A stretch of DNA of 59,920 bases from DASYTH01 sp035942955 (GCF_035942955.1 NZ_DASZCQ010000040.1:1-59920); one strand, 5' to 3'; positions 32,846 to 41,941 are shown, counted from the stretch's first letter. Notes: generated from the sequence alone by a model not told the origin. Numbers and translations are program-made.

Positions 32846-34958
32846 GCCACCCGGGCTCCTCGTGGCCCTCGCCGACGCGGCGCCCAACTTCCGCCTTCCG
32901 GCGCACTCCCCGGACGGCGCCTTCGCCCGCAGGCTTCTCGTCGCCCTCGCCGACGCCGCCCCGGCCTTCCGCCAGGCCGACCCCGACGATGCCCCGGCCA
33001 AGCGCCCCGCCACCGGCAGGGAGGGCGGGCTATTCGAACCCCACTCCGTCAGGGGCCTCCGGTACGTCCTGGTTGCCCTCATCTGCTGGCTGGTCCTGTC
33101 GACCGCCGGAGACGCGCTCGGTTCCCAGCCCGGGGGGTTCAGCCGGGCTGCGGCCCTGTTCGGGCTGCTGATCCTGGTCGTGCTGGCACCCGTGACCACG
33201 CTGGCCCTCCTGGTGCGGAGCTGGCGATACCGCTCCTCCGCCACGACCCCGCCGCCGATAGCGCTGGGACCGTCCCCCTGGCGCCGGCCCACCGCCCTGC
33301 ACGGCAGGGATCCCGAAGTCGAACGGGGCCTGGAACTGGTGCGCGACACCGGGATGCTCGTCGTCGCCGGCCCGCGCGGGGTAGGCACCTCGACCGTCGC
33401 CGGCGCCGTCATCGCCAGGCTCATCGACTCCGGACGCGTGGAGCCCAACAGGATCATCCGGTACGACCTGCACGGCCGGTCAAACCCGCGTCCGGCCGGG
33501 TGGGCCAGCGGGCGGTACGACATCGTCCTGCTCGACAACGCCGCGGCACCCGAGGACGTCGAGCCGGTGATCCGGATGAAGCCACCCGCCGGACCGCGGT
33601 GGTTGATCATCGCCGGCGAGTCGACGCTCGGCACGCTCGTTCCACACAGCACTGTGCGGATCTGGCCGGCCGAGCCGAGTGTCGACGATGTCCGGGCCGG
33701 GCTGTCCGCCGATGCGTTGTGGTTGCTGCACGTGCTCGCCGAGCTGCCGGTCACCGCGCGCACGAGGGACGCGATCTCGGCAGTCCTGACCGCACGCGGG
33801 AAAGTGTCCGGTGATCCGTTGGAGGAGCTGCGCATCCGCAACCTGGTGGAGGAATCCGACGGCCGCTACCGGCTGCCTGTGGAGGTCCGGCGCACGCTTG
33901 GCGCCACGACCACCGAGGAGGATCGCGGGGCACGCGCGCGGGAGGCGGTGCCGGCTCTGGTGCGTCATTACGCGCAACAGGTCACCCGCTGGGCGGCCCG
34001 GCTCACCTCCGACGCGATCGCCACGGACTGGTTCGGTGACGCCGAGCCAAGCCTGCGGCCGTTGTTCGACACCGACGGCTACCGCGACGAGCGCCTGCTG
34101 GAACTGGTGATCGACGACCTGGCGAGCATCGCGCGTGCGCTCGAGGTGTGGTACGTGCGGGAGCAGCTGTCCGAGGGCCTTCTCGCGGTCAACGACGCCG
34201 TGCGCGAGCTGGCCGAGCGGGCCGGCCGACTTGATCTGGCCGGCTCGGCGGCGATCCGGATGGCGATCGCACACCGGATGGCCGGCCGGCGTGCCCAGGC
34301 GGGCCGGATGCTCGACGTCGCGGCGGAGTACGCGAGCCGGGTCAGCGGTCCGGCGGCCGCCGAGCTGGCCGTGCGGCAGCAGGTCGAACGGGCCTGGCTG
34401 GCCATGCTCGGTTCGGACGAGATGGCAGTGCTGCGAGCCAAGGGCCAGCTAGAGCGCATTGTGGTGACGCGGAAACCCGAGGACCGCACCGATGTCACCG
34501 CCGCGCTGATCGCCCTCGGTGCGCTGTGCATGCGGCGGGACCTGCCGGACGAGGCGCTCGACTACCTGCGGCTGGCGGAGCGAATGGCCGACGACCGGGG
34601 CGACCTCGGTAGCAAGGCCCAGGCGGTCGAGCTGCAGGGGGTGGTCCTCGCCTATCAGCTGGGCCTGCCGCTCGGGGCTGTGCCCTTGTGGCAATGGGCA
34701 ATCACGTTGTTCGTCCACATCGGAGACGCGCACGGCGAGGCACGGTGCCTGCGGTACCTGGGATCGGCGGCGCTGGACGATCCCCGGGTGGCCGGCCTGT
34801 TGCGCGACGGGCACCCGACCGAACTCGACGCGCGCGAGGCGGCGGAGGTCGCGCAACCGTTGCTGGCGCGGGCGAAGGCGCTGATGCAACGCGCCGGGTT
34901 GCCGGACACCCGGCGCGTCGACGACCTGCTTCGCGAGGCGAGCAGCCGGCTCGGGTAG
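32829..34958 (+). CDS. Membrane-anchored P-loop-like ATPase/TPR protein lacking the Walker lysine
   Basis: 709 residues from ATG 32829 (GGGAGG upstream). The N terminus repeats LLVALADAAPxFR twice (about residues 10 to 50). Two membrane helices follow (YVLVALICWLVLSTAG and AALFGLLILVVLAPVTTLALLV). A nucleotide-binding-like region reads G181-P-R-G-V-G-T187-S-T, with Thr where Walker A needs Lys, and YDIVLLDNA resembles Walker B. The C-terminal half consists of helical repeats of TPR type (for example ALCMRRDLPDEALDYLRLAERMADDRGDLGSKAQAVELQG). So it looks like a STAND-type switch that has lost or altered nucleotide handling. The stop abuts that of the convergent GH43 gene with no spacer. Confidence 0.65.
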   Translation: MRDGRKPPGLLVALADAAPNFRLPAHSPDGAFARRLLVALADAAPAFRQADPDDAPAKRPATGREGGLFEPHSVRGLRYVLVALICWLVLSTAGDALGSQPGGFSRAAALFGLLILVVLAPVTTLALLVRSWRYRSSATTPPPIALGPSPWRRPTALHGRDPEVERGLELVRDTGMLVVAGPRGVGTSTVAGAVIARLIDSGRVEPNRIIRYDLHGRSNPRPAGWASGRYDIVLLDNAAAPEDVEPVIRMKPPAGPRWLIIAGESTLGTLVPHSTVRIWPAEPSVDDVRAGLSADALWLLHVLAELPVTARTRDAISAVLTARGKVSGDPLEELRIRNLVEESDGRYRLPVEVRRTLGATTTEEDRGARAREAVPALVRHYAQQVTRWAARLTSDAIATDWFGDAEPSLRPLFDTDGYRDERLLELVIDDLASIARALEVWYVREQLSEGLLAVNDAVRELAERAGRLDLAGSAAIRMAIAHRMAGRRAQAGRMLDVAAEYASRVSGPAAAELAVRQQVERAWLAMLGSDEMAVLRAKGQLERIVVTRKPEDRTDVTAALIALGALCMRRDLPDEALDYLRLAERMADDRGDLGSKAQAVELQGVVLAYQLGLPLGAVPLWQWAITLFVHIGDAHGEARCLRYLGSAALDDPRVAGLLRDGHPTELDAREAAEVAQPLLARAKALMQRAGLPDTRRVDDLLREASSRLG

Positions 34959-36023
34959 CTACTCGGCCGGTTCGCCCGAGGGTGCGGGGAGGGGGGTGCC
35001 GAGGGCGACCGGTCGGCCGAAGTTGGGGGTGCCGTCGGCATTCCAGGTGATCTTCTGGGCGCGGGTGCTGCGGTTCAGGTCGCAGCCGCCGGGCGTGCTG
35101 GTGGCGTGGTAGACGATCCAGTCCTCTGTGCCGTCGGGTGACTTGAAGAACCCGTTGTGGCCGGGGCCGAAGACGCGGGCGGCGTCGTTGCGCGTGAAGA
35201 TCGGCTGGGGCGACTTCACCCAGGACGAGGAGTTGAGCGGGTCGCCGCCGTTGTAGGTGAGCAGGCCGAGCTTGTAGTCCGGCGTCGAGCAGTGGCTGGC
35301 GGAGAACGCGATGAACGTCCGGCCGTTGCGCTGGATGACCTCCGGGCCCTCGTTGACCGCGCCGCCGACCCGTTCCCAGCTGAACGTAGGGTTGGACAGG
35401 ATCCGGCGGGTGCCGCTGGCCGTCCACGGGTTCGACAGCGGGCGGATGAACGCCGGCTGCGAGCCGTTGAAGAACGTGCCGAGCAGGTAGAGCCGGCCGT
35501 TGAGCCGAAGGATGCTCCCGTCGAGCTCCCAGGTGTTGTTCTGCACCGGGTCGAGCATGTCTGCCTTGAACGTGTACGGCCCCATCGGGTCGAGGCCGGC
35601 GCTTTCCGCGACGTGAATGCGCTGGGAGTTCAGGTCGAACGGCTCCCGCCCGGCCGTGTAGTACATGTACCAGCGCCGCCCGTTGGGCCCGTCGAGCAGG
35701 TGGAACTCCGGCGCCCACATGGTTCCCGCGGCGTTGGGCCGGGTGAGCCGGAAGACGACCGTCTCGGGAGCGGTGGCGATCCCGGCCAGCGTCCGCGACC
35801 TGCGCATCGTGATGGTGTTGTTCCACGTGGTCGTGGCCAGGTAGTAGAACCCGTTGAAGTACTGCATCCACGGGTCCGGTCCGCGCTGGACCAGCGGGTT
35901 GGTGAACGTGCCCGCCGCGCTGGCCACGGTCGCCGAGTTCACCGAGACGAGGCCGGCGGCCAGCATCACCACCACCGACATGACCACCATGGACAACCAC
36001 GATCGACGGGAACGCCGTGCCAT
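34959..36023 (-). CDS. Secreted GH43 family glycosidase (arabinanase/arabinofuranosidase type)
   Basis: 354 residues. The Arg-rich leader with a hydrophobic core (WLSMVVMSVVVMLAAGLVS) is an export signal. The five-bladed propeller domain starts FTNPLVQRGPDPWMQYFNGFYY (catalytic base Asp in GPDPW), with WAPEFHLLDG, ELDGSILRLNGRLYLLG and NEGPEVIQRNGRTFIAFSA (acid Glu). This is the single-domain layout of GH43 members acting on arabinan or arabinoxylan. ATG 36023 has AGGGG upstream. A CGAAATTTCG palindrome sits 92 bases upstream, like the one of the GDSL gene, suggesting common control. Confidence 0.85.
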   Translation of the reverse strand: MARRSRRSWLSMVVMSVVVMLAAGLVSVNSATVASAAGTFTNPLVQRGPDPWMQYFNGFYYLATTTWNNTITMRRSRTLAGIATAPETVVFRLTRPNAAGTMWAPEFHLLDGPNGRRWYMYYTAGREPFDLNSQRIHVAESAGLDPMGPYTFKADMLDPVQNNTWELDGSILRLNGRLYLLGTFFNGSQPAFIRPLSNPWTASGTRRILSNPTFSWERVGGAVNEGPEVIQRNGRTFIAFSASHCSTPDYKLGLLTYNGGDPLNSSSWVKSPQPIFTRNDAARVFGPGHNGFFKSPDGTEDWIVYHATSTPGGCDLNRSTRAQKITWNADGTPNFGRPVALGTPLPAPSGEPAE

Positions 36024-36114
36024 GAGCACTCACCCCTATGACAGCCAGGAGAACAGCAGGGACACCCGGGGCCTGCCCGAGCGTACCTCCCTGTTCGATT
36101 AGCCGCATAGCATC

Positions 36115-36124
36115 CGAAATTTCG
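36115..36124. promoter_or_regulatory. CGAAATTTCG palindrome upstream of the GH43 gene
   Basis: CGAAATTTCG lies in the 108-base gap between the GH43 start and the FKBP gene stop. It is preceded by CATC, as is the related palindrome at 6843-6857, so nine bases (CATCCGAAA) are identical at the two sites. The arms match the known hemicellulase-type operators of actinomycetes. Confidence 0.5.
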
Positions 36125-36131
36125 AACAGCT

Positions 36132-36743
36132 TCAGCCGGATGGGAACACCGCGTAGACCTCCTTGAGGTCGATGACATACACCAGCGTCTCGTTCGGCTT
36201 GATCCAAACGGGGTCGCCACGGGTCAGCGGCATGAGCTCCGCCTGAGGGCCGTACCCCTTGTCCGGTGGCACGATCACGAGCCGGCGAGCGCCTTGTCGG
36301 GCGCCGATCAGTCCCTCTTCCCACCCGTCGGGGAACGGGGAGTCCTCGAGCTTCTGTATCCCGATTCCCCCATCATCGCCGCCGGATTGCCGGTCCAGCA
36401 CGTTGATTTCCTTGCCGTCGGACCAAGTGAACAGCAGGTAGATGAGGCTGAGGCCGGAGGTGCTCGTGACCTCGCGGCCGGTCCCTGGAATCACATCCTT
36501 GACCTGCAACGTAGTCGGCGGCGCACACTGTTCTGGCACGGTGACTCGCGGCTTGTCGGTCCGGGAGCCCTCGACCACGACGTCTTCGACGGTGCACGCC
36601 GGGGCCTTGGGCGGTGCGGGAGATAATGTCCTGCTGCCGGTCAGGGGGACCGCATTGCCGGGCAGGTCTTCGGGTTCGGCGGCGCAGGCAGTGGCCAGCA
36701 GCGTGCAGCACAACAGGACGGTGGCGGCCGCGCGGGAGGACAT
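36132..36743 (-). CDS. FKBP-type peptidyl-prolyl isomerase lipoprotein
   Basis: 203 residues. A lipoprotein signal with lipobox LLATAC (Cys about 20) anchors it outside the membrane. After a Pro-rich linker the FKBP fold is recognisable: TLQVKDVIPGTGREVTSTSGLSLIYLLFTW, then DSPFPDGWEEGLIGARQGARRLVIVPPDKGYG and ETLVYVIDLKEV. It should help fold exported proteins. It begins 6 bases after the ECF sigma factor gene, so the two are almost certainly in one transcript and the sigma factor may answer envelope stress (inference). Confidence 0.85.
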   Translation of the reverse strand: MSSRAAATVLLCCTLLATACAAEPEDLPGNAVPLTGSRTLSPAPPKAPACTVEDVVVEGSRTDKPRVTVPEQCAPPTTLQVKDVIPGTGREVTSTSGLSLIYLLFTWSDGKEINVLDRQSGGDDGGIGIQKLEDSPFPDGWEEGLIGARQGARRLVIVPPDKGYGPQAELMPLTRGDPVWIKPNETLVYVIDLKEVYAVFPSG

Positions 36744-36749
36744 CGCCGA

Positions 36750-37298
36750 TCACCCGGGCTGGGCGGCGAGGGTCGCGCGCAGGTGCCGCCGGGCGTGGTG
36801 GATCTGCGATTTCACCGTGCCGATAGGCAGGTTCAGCCGGTCGGCGATCTCGGCGTACTCGAGCTGCCCGATTTCCCGCAGGACGACCGGCGCCAGCAGG
36901 TCGGGCCGGTCGCGCTCGAGGCGTTCCAGCGCTTCCAGCAGGTCAATCCGCGTTCCGGCGATCACGCTGGTGGTCCGGCCGTCCGCGACCGGCGGCAACT
37001 CGCCGGTGGGTTGCTCGCTCGCGCGCCGTTTGAGCGTGCGGTAGGTCTGCCGGGCGCCGTTGGACGCGACGGCGCCAACCCAGGTGCGAAAGCGGGACCG
37101 CCCTTCGAACCTGGTGATGTTCGTGGCGATGGCGAGCAGAGCATCCTGGCAGGCGTCCTCGGCGTCGTGCGGATGCGGCAGCACCCTGCCACACAGCCGC
37201 AACACGGACGGCCGGATGGTCGCCAGCAACGCCTCGAGCGCCGCCCGGTCACCACGCCTGGCGCGCTCGACCAAACGGTCCTCGTCATCGGAGTCCAC
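36750..37298 (-). CDS. ECF-type RNA polymerase sigma factor
   Basis: 182 residues from GTG 37298 with GAAGGA at a good distance. Region 2 is HDAEDACQDALLAIATNITRFEGRSRFRTWVGAVASN and region 4 is PVVLREIGQLEYAEIADRLNLPIGTVKSQIHHARRHLRATL. The frame remains open upstream, but family similarity ends there. It is divergent from a Ser/Thr kinase gene (43 bases apart) and co-transcribed with an FKBP lipoprotein. No anti-sigma factor gene was seen beside it; control by the neighbouring kinase is possible (inference). Confidence 0.88.
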   Translation of the reverse strand: MDSDDEDRLVERARRGDRAALEALLATIRPSVLRLCGRVLPHPHDAEDACQDALLAIATNITRFEGRSRFRTWVGAVASNGARQTYRTLKRRASEQPTGELPPVADGRTTSVIAGTRIDLLEALERLERDRPDLLAPVVLREIGQLEYAEIADRLNLPIGTVKSQIHHARRHLRATLAAQPG

Positions 37299-37341
37299 GG
37301 TCCGGTCCTTCCACGGTGATGGGCTTTGAAATGATACGGGC

Positions 37342-38169
37342 GTGTCACAGCTCGAACGCATCGGCCGGTATCGCGTCCTGAAGTGGCTGGGTTCGGGCGG
37401 ATTCGCGACGGTGTGGCTGGCGGAAGACGAAAACCTCGATGCGCGCGTGGCGATCAAGGTGCTCGCCGACAATTGGATCAATTCGCTCGATGTCCGGGAC
37501 CGGTTCGTGGAGGAGGCGCGGATCCTGCGCAGAGCCGACTCCGATCGGGTCGTCCGCGTTTTCGACATCGGCGAGCTGGACGACGGCCGGCCCTATTTCG
37601 TCATGGCCTACGCCGACCGTGGCACGCTGGCCGACCGCCTGGCCGGCGGGCCGCTGCCGATCCCCGAGGCGCTGCGCATCGCGAACGAGGTGGCCAGGGC
37701 GTTGGCCGTGCTGCACGGCATCGGCGTGATCCACCGCGACATCACGCCCTCGAACGTGCTGTTCCAGAGCGGTCACAGCGGCGAGGAACGGGTCCTCCTC
37801 GCGGATCTCGGGCTGGCCAAGGCAGCCGCCCACTCCTCCGGGATCTCGCTGAGTGCGGGCACACCGGGCTACATGGCGCCCGAGCAGGCGGTGCCCGGCG
37901 GCGGAATCGACCTCCGCGCGGACGTGTACGGGCTCGGCGCGCTCACCTACCACCTGCTCACCGGGACGACCCACGACCGCGCCGCCGACGTCCCGCCCAG
38001 CAGCCTGCGGCCCACGGTGAGCGTCGACGTCGACGCGGTGGTGCTCCGCGCCCTGGAGCGTAATCCCGACCGGCGGTGGCCGGACGCCGAGTCGTTCGCC
38101 GCCGAGCTGAAAGCCGCCGATGTCGGATCCACTTCGGACTATGCGAGATCACCCGTGTGTCCGAAGTAG
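37342..38169 (+). CDS. Hanks-type Ser/Thr protein kinase, cytoplasmic
   Basis: 275 residues from GTG 37342, essentially one kinase domain: Gly loop LGSGGFATVWLAED, Lys in VAIKVL, catalytic loop HRDITPSNV, DLGLA in place of DFG, APE in YMAPEQA, and RADVYGLGALTYHLLTG. All catalytic residues are present. Unlike PknB-type receptors there is no transmembrane helix after the kinase; that part is supplied by the overlapping next gene in another frame. Divergent from the ECF sigma factor. Confidence 0.9.
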   Translation: MSQLERIGRYRVLKWLGSGGFATVWLAEDENLDARVAIKVLADNWINSLDVRDRFVEEARILRRADSDRVVRVFDIGELDDGRPYFVMAYADRGTLADRLAGGPLPIPEALRIANEVARALAVLHGIGVIHRDITPSNVLFQSGHSGEERVLLADLGLAKAAAHSSGISLSAGTPGYMAPEQAVPGGGIDLRADVYGLGALTYHLLTGTTHDRAADVPPSSLRPTVSVDVDAVVLRALERNPDRRWPDAESFAAELKAADVGSTSDYARSPVCPK

Positions 38170-38777
38170 ACACGGTCACCGAACCCGTGACCCGGGTCCG
38201 GCAACGCCGCTGGGTGACGATGGCGCTGGCCTTCGTCCTCGCCGGCTCGCTGGGCGCCGTCGCGTCGCTCACCTGGTACTGGCTCACCCTGAAGGACACG
38301 ACCCGGGTCTCTGACGCGGCCGGTGTGATCTCCGTGGACCTCCCCGATGATTGGGCGAGACAGAAGCGCGACGACGGATGGTCGCCCACGGTTGCCGGTC
38401 TGACGGACGGCTCGCAGCCCGCCCTTGAGGTGTCCGGCGATCTTGCGTCCTGGCGGCGGCCGGACAGCGACGCGCCAGGGGTGTTCGTCGGGATCACCCG
38501 GGATCTCAGCGCGAAGCTGCCGCCGGAGGAGACATCGACCGTGGACCTGGGATGCGCCAAGATCACCGCCCAGGCCGGCACGTTCGGGTCGATGCCGGCC
38601 ATCGTGCACAGACGGAGCGACTGCCCCGGCCCGTGGACCGTGACCGAGGCAGCTCTCACCGGCGACGGTTTCCGGGTGTACGTCCAGATCAAGCAACCGG
38701 CCGAAGCCGATCGGTCCGCGGAGATCCTGGGCAGCCTGATGATTACGCCAGACCGGTTGACCACGTCCGCCCGGTGA
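38157..38777 (+). CDS. Membrane-anchored extracytoplasmic partner of the Ser/Thr kinase
   Basis: 206 residues from GTG 38157, overlapping the kinase gene by 13 bases in a different frame. A short cytoplasmic head (EVDTVTEPVTRVRQRR) is followed by one helix (MALAFVLAGSLGAVASLTWYWL) and an extracellular domain (VISVDLPDDWARQ to AEILGSLMITP) similar in outline to the protein at 14415. This is the exact module a receptor kinase would carry at its C terminus, so kinase and sensor appear to be split into two proteins, or a frameshift separated them. Confidence 0.75.
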   Translation: MSEVDTVTEPVTRVRQRRWVTMALAFVLAGSLGAVASLTWYWLTLKDTTRVSDAAGVISVDLPDDWARQKRDDGWSPTVAGLTDGSQPALEVSGDLASWRRPDSDAPGVFVGITRDLSAKLPPEETSTVDLGCAKITAQAGTFGSMPAIVHRRSDCPGPWTVTEAALTGDGFRVYVQIKQPAEADRSAEILGSLMITPDRLTTSAR

Positions 38778-38920
38778 CCGGATGACCGCCCTCTCGATCC
38801 TGCCGGCTCGTGCCCTTGTTCGTCGAACCACAACCACTCCTCCCACGCTCGGGTCTCATGTGTACTGATGCGCGGGGGTGACGATTTGTTCTCGGCACCG
38901 GATTGGGCTCTAATGCCGGC

Positions 38921-39598
38921 GTGAGTGCGGCGGACGAGGCTCCCCCGGCGTGGCGGCGGCCGACGCGTGGGGAGCACCGGTGGCCGGCCGCGGTGTCGGT
39001 CGTGGTCGCGGTGGCGCTGCAGGTGAGCCTGCCCGAGCACCTGGTCGGGCTGACCGGGTGGATCCTGCCGGGGCTGGAGTTGGCGCTGTTCGCCGTAGTC
39101 CTGGTCGCCAACCCGGGACGGATCAGCCGCGAGTCCGCGGTGCTGCGGGGCGTCAGCCTCGGCCTGATCGCCGTCATCAGCATCGCCAACGCCTGGTCGG
39201 TGGGCCTGCTGGTCGACTGGCTGGTCACCGGGTCCGGCGGCGCCGACGCCGCCGAGCTGCTGCGCGCGGGAGCGTCGATCTGGCTGACCAACGTGATCGT
39301 GTTCGCCCTGTGGTACTGGGAGCTGGACCGCGGCGGCCCGGCGGCGCGCGCGGTGGGGCGCCGGGAGCTGCCCGACTTCGAGTTCGTGCAGATGACCGAG
39401 AAGTCGCTGGCGCCCGCCGACTGGGAACCGCGGTTCGTCGACTACCTGTACCTGTCGTTCACCAACGCCACCGCGTTCAGCCCGACCGACGTCATGCCGC
39501 TGTCCCGGTGGGCCAAGCTGACCATGATGCTGCAGTCCGCGGTGTCACTGGTGACCGTCGCGCTGGTCGTCGCCCGCGCCGTCAACGCCCTCCGGTGA
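38921..39598 (+). CDS. DUF1345 family membrane protein
   Basis: 225 residues from GTG 38921 with about five membrane segments. The blocks LLRAGASIWLTNVIVFALWYWELDRGGP and FVDYLYLSFTNATAFSPTDVMPLSRWAKLTMMLQSAVSLVT are typical of DUF1345 proteins, whose role is unknown. The last 54 bases overlap the end of the convergent dehydrogenase gene. Confidence 0.8.
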   Translation: MSAADEAPPAWRRPTRGEHRWPAAVSVVVAVALQVSLPEHLVGLTGWILPGLELALFAVVLVANPGRISRESAVLRGVSLGLIAVISIANAWSVGLLVDWLVTGSGGADAAELLRAGASIWLTNVIVFALWYWELDRGGPAARAVGRRELPDFEFVQMTEKSLAPADWEPRFVDYLYLSFTNATAFSPTDVMPLSRWAKLTMMLQSAVSLVTVALVVARAVNALR

Positions 39599-40645
39599 CG
39601 GGTCGACCAGGATCTTGAACACGTCCTTGTCGGTGCGCAGCCGCTCGAACCCGTCGGTGACCACCTTGGCGAGCGGGACGACCGCCGAGCGCAGCGGCAG
39701 GACGTCCAGCGTGCCGCGGGACAGCAGCGCCACCGCCGACGCGACGTCGACATCCCACAGGTGGCCCGCGCTGCCCACCAGGTGCCGCTCCTCCAACACC
39801 AACGGCAGCAACGGAATCTGCTCCGTGCCGGCGTGGATGCCGACCACCACGACGGTTCCGCCGGGGCGGGACAGCTCGATCGTCGACGCCAGCGCCCCGC
39901 GCACCCCCGAGCACTCCAGCACCACGTCGGCGCCGCGCCCGCCGGACAGCGCGGCCATCCGCTCGGGCGCCTCGTCCGGCGGGCAGGCCTGCGCGCCCCA
40001 GTGCCTGGCCAGCTCGCGCCGGACCCGCACCGGGTCCACCGCGAGCACGGCCACCGCTCCCCCGGCCAGCGCGAGCTGGACGACGAGCTGACCGATCACC
40101 CCGGCGCCGTTCACCGCCACGACCCGTCCGGCAAGCGGCTCGGCCTTCGACAGCGCGTGGATGGCGACCGACACCGGCTCGGCGAACGCGGCGACGTCCG
40201 GGTCGACGTACTCGGGCACCGGCACGCAGGTGTCCGCCTCGGCCACGATGAACTCGGCGAACCCGCCGTCGTCGTTGAGACCGCGCACGCCGAGCTTGGG
40301 GCACAGCATCTCCTGGCGCCGGACACACCACCAGCACCGTCCACATCCGACAACGACGTTCGGCACCACCCTGGCGCCCGCCATCGGCCCCGCCTCCACC
40401 GTCCCCACCAGCTCGTGGCCCAGGATCAGCGGCGCCTGCCGCCCGGAGATCGGATGCGGCCAACCGACCGGAATGGACACCGGCCCGGCGACGTACTCCT
40501 CCAGATCCGTGCCGCAGATCCCGGCCCGCTCGACGCGGATGAGCACATCGCCGGGGCCGGGACGCGGCACCGGAACGTCCTCGACGCGCACGTCCAGCGC
40601 CGCGTGCCACCGCGCCGCCCGCATGCTCGTGCCGTTTGCGTCCAT
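39545..40645 (-). CDS. Zinc-dependent alcohol dehydrogenase (butanediol/sorbitol dehydrogenase-like)
   Basis: 366 residues from ATG 40645 (ATG 40624 possible). Catalytic zinc ligands in GICGTDLEEY and LGHELVG; structural zinc cysteines in CGRCWWCVRRQEMLC; NAD(P)-binding loop NGAGVIGQLVVQLA. The closest group by pattern is medium-chain threonine/butanediol/sorbitol dehydrogenases. It is divergent from a PucR-type regulator with a 64-base gap, so that regulator probably controls it. The C-terminal tail is acidic and probably disordered because it overlaps the neighbouring gene. Confidence 0.87.
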   Translation of the reverse strand: MDANGTSMRAARWHAALDVRVEDVPVPRPGPGDVLIRVERAGICGTDLEEYVAGPVSIPVGWPHPISGRQAPLILGHELVGTVEAGPMAGARVVPNVVVGCGRCWWCVRRQEMLCPKLGVRGLNDDGGFAEFIVAEADTCVPVPEYVDPDVAAFAEPVSVAIHALSKAEPLAGRVVAVNGAGVIGQLVVQLALAGGAVAVLAVDPVRVRRELARHWGAQACPPDEAPERMAALSGGRGADVVLECSGVRGALASTIELSRPGGTVVVVGIHAGTEQIPLLPLVLEERHLVGSAGHLWDVDVASAVALLSRGTLDVLPLRSAVVPLAKVVTDGFERLRTDKDVFKILVDPSPEGVDGAGDDQRDGHQ

Positions 40646-40709
40646 TGCCGCCACTCTATGCAAAGTTGCGAACCGCTACGGTCGGTCGGAAGGAGCCCGG
40701 GAGCGTGCG

Positions 40710-41855
40710 ATGACGGATCGAGACCGGAGCACGGCCTACGCCGAGGTGGCGGCGATCGTCGCCCGAATACCGCTGGACGTGGCCAGCCGGGAGATGGCCG
40801 GCGCGCTGCGCACCGAGGTGGCCGCGCTCGACCGGCTGCCCGGCGACTCCCAGGCCGACGTCCTCGAGGGCGTTCGGCGCAACCTGCGCCGGTGGTGGCG
40901 CTGGCTGTCGACCGGGGTTGCGCCGACGGACGAGGACTTCGAACCGCTGCGGGACTGGGCTCGCGCCCGGGCCAGCGAAGGGGTGCGGCTCGAGGACCTC
41001 CTCCGGGCGTTCGGCGTCGGACGCCAGGTCGGGTGGGGCCTGATCCGCAGGCATGCCCGCGAGCACGAGACCGACGCCCTGGTGGACGCGGCGGAGCTGC
41101 TGATGCAGTACGTGGACCGGATCTCCGCCGGCGTCGCCGACACCTACCTCGCCGAGCGGGACGCGCTGGTGTCGGAGGAGGAGCGGCGGACGCGGGACCT
41201 GCTGGACCGGCTCAGCGGCGGCGTTCCGCTCGATCAGCGCGGGCTCGAGCTCGCCGAGCACCTCGGCGTGCGGGTGGAGCCCGCCTACGCACCGTTCGCC
41301 GTCGTCCTGCCGGCGCAGCCCGCGCGGCGGCACGCCACGGTGGCCGCCCGGCTGCGGCGCCAGGGTTGGCGGTTGGCCGTCACCGACGGAGGCCGGGTCG
41401 TCGGGCTGACCGGCACCCCGCTCACCCTCGCGGATATCGGGGAGGATCCCGACATCCTGCTGGTGGTGGCGAATCCGGCGGCGCCGGGCGAGCTGGGCGG
41501 CGCCCGCGAGGACGTGGTGCTGCTCGCCGAATACGGGCGCCGGGTCGGGTTGCGTGGCCGGATCCGGGTCGAGGACCACCTGATGGAGGTCCTGTTGTGC
41601 CGGCAGCCGGGCATCGCGGACCGCCTGCGGTCCCGGGTCGTCGACCCGCTGGCCGACCCGGACCACGACGAGCTGCTGCGCACCCTGCGCACCTTCGTCG
41701 CCCACGACTACAACCACGCCGCGACCAGCGAGGCGCTGCACGTCCACCGCAACACGGTCTCCTACCGCCTGCGCCGGGTCGAGGAGCTGACCGGGTTGGA
41801 CCTCACCACCGCCCGCCACCTGGCGCTGGCCTACCTCGCCGTCGGGATCCCGTGA
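40710..41855 (+). CDS. PucR-family transcriptional regulator
   Basis: 381 residues from ATG 40710 (GGGAG upstream). A long helical N-terminal region (WRWLSTGVAPTDEDFEPLRDWARARASEGVRLEDLLRAFGVGRQ) is followed by a central ligand-type domain and the C-terminal PucR helix-turn-helix: LLRTLRTFVAHDYNHAATSEALHVHRNTVSYRLRRVEELTGLDL. Family members often control purine, amino acid or alcohol catabolism. The divergent dehydrogenase gene is its likely target (inference). Confidence 0.87.
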   Translation: MTDRDRSTAYAEVAAIVARIPLDVASREMAGALRTEVAALDRLPGDSQADVLEGVRRNLRRWWRWLSTGVAPTDEDFEPLRDWARARASEGVRLEDLLRAFGVGRQVGWGLIRRHAREHETDALVDAAELLMQYVDRISAGVADTYLAERDALVSEEERRTRDLLDRLSGGVPLDQRGLELAEHLGVRVEPAYAPFAVVLPAQPARRHATVAARLRRQGWRLAVTDGGRVVGLTGTPLTLADIGEDPDILLVVANPAAPGELGGAREDVVLLAEYGRRVGLRGRIRVEDHLMEVLLCRQPGIADRLRSRVVDPLADPDHDELLRTLRTFVAHDYNHAATSEALHVHRNTVSYRLRRVEELTGLDLTTARHLALAYLAVGIP

Positions 41856-41941
41856 CCGTTGTGCGCCGGCACAAGGCGGCCCGACCAATTTCGTCAGGCC
41901 GTCGTTGAGCGGCGCCGTCTGCAGCCAATAGCGTCACAGCC

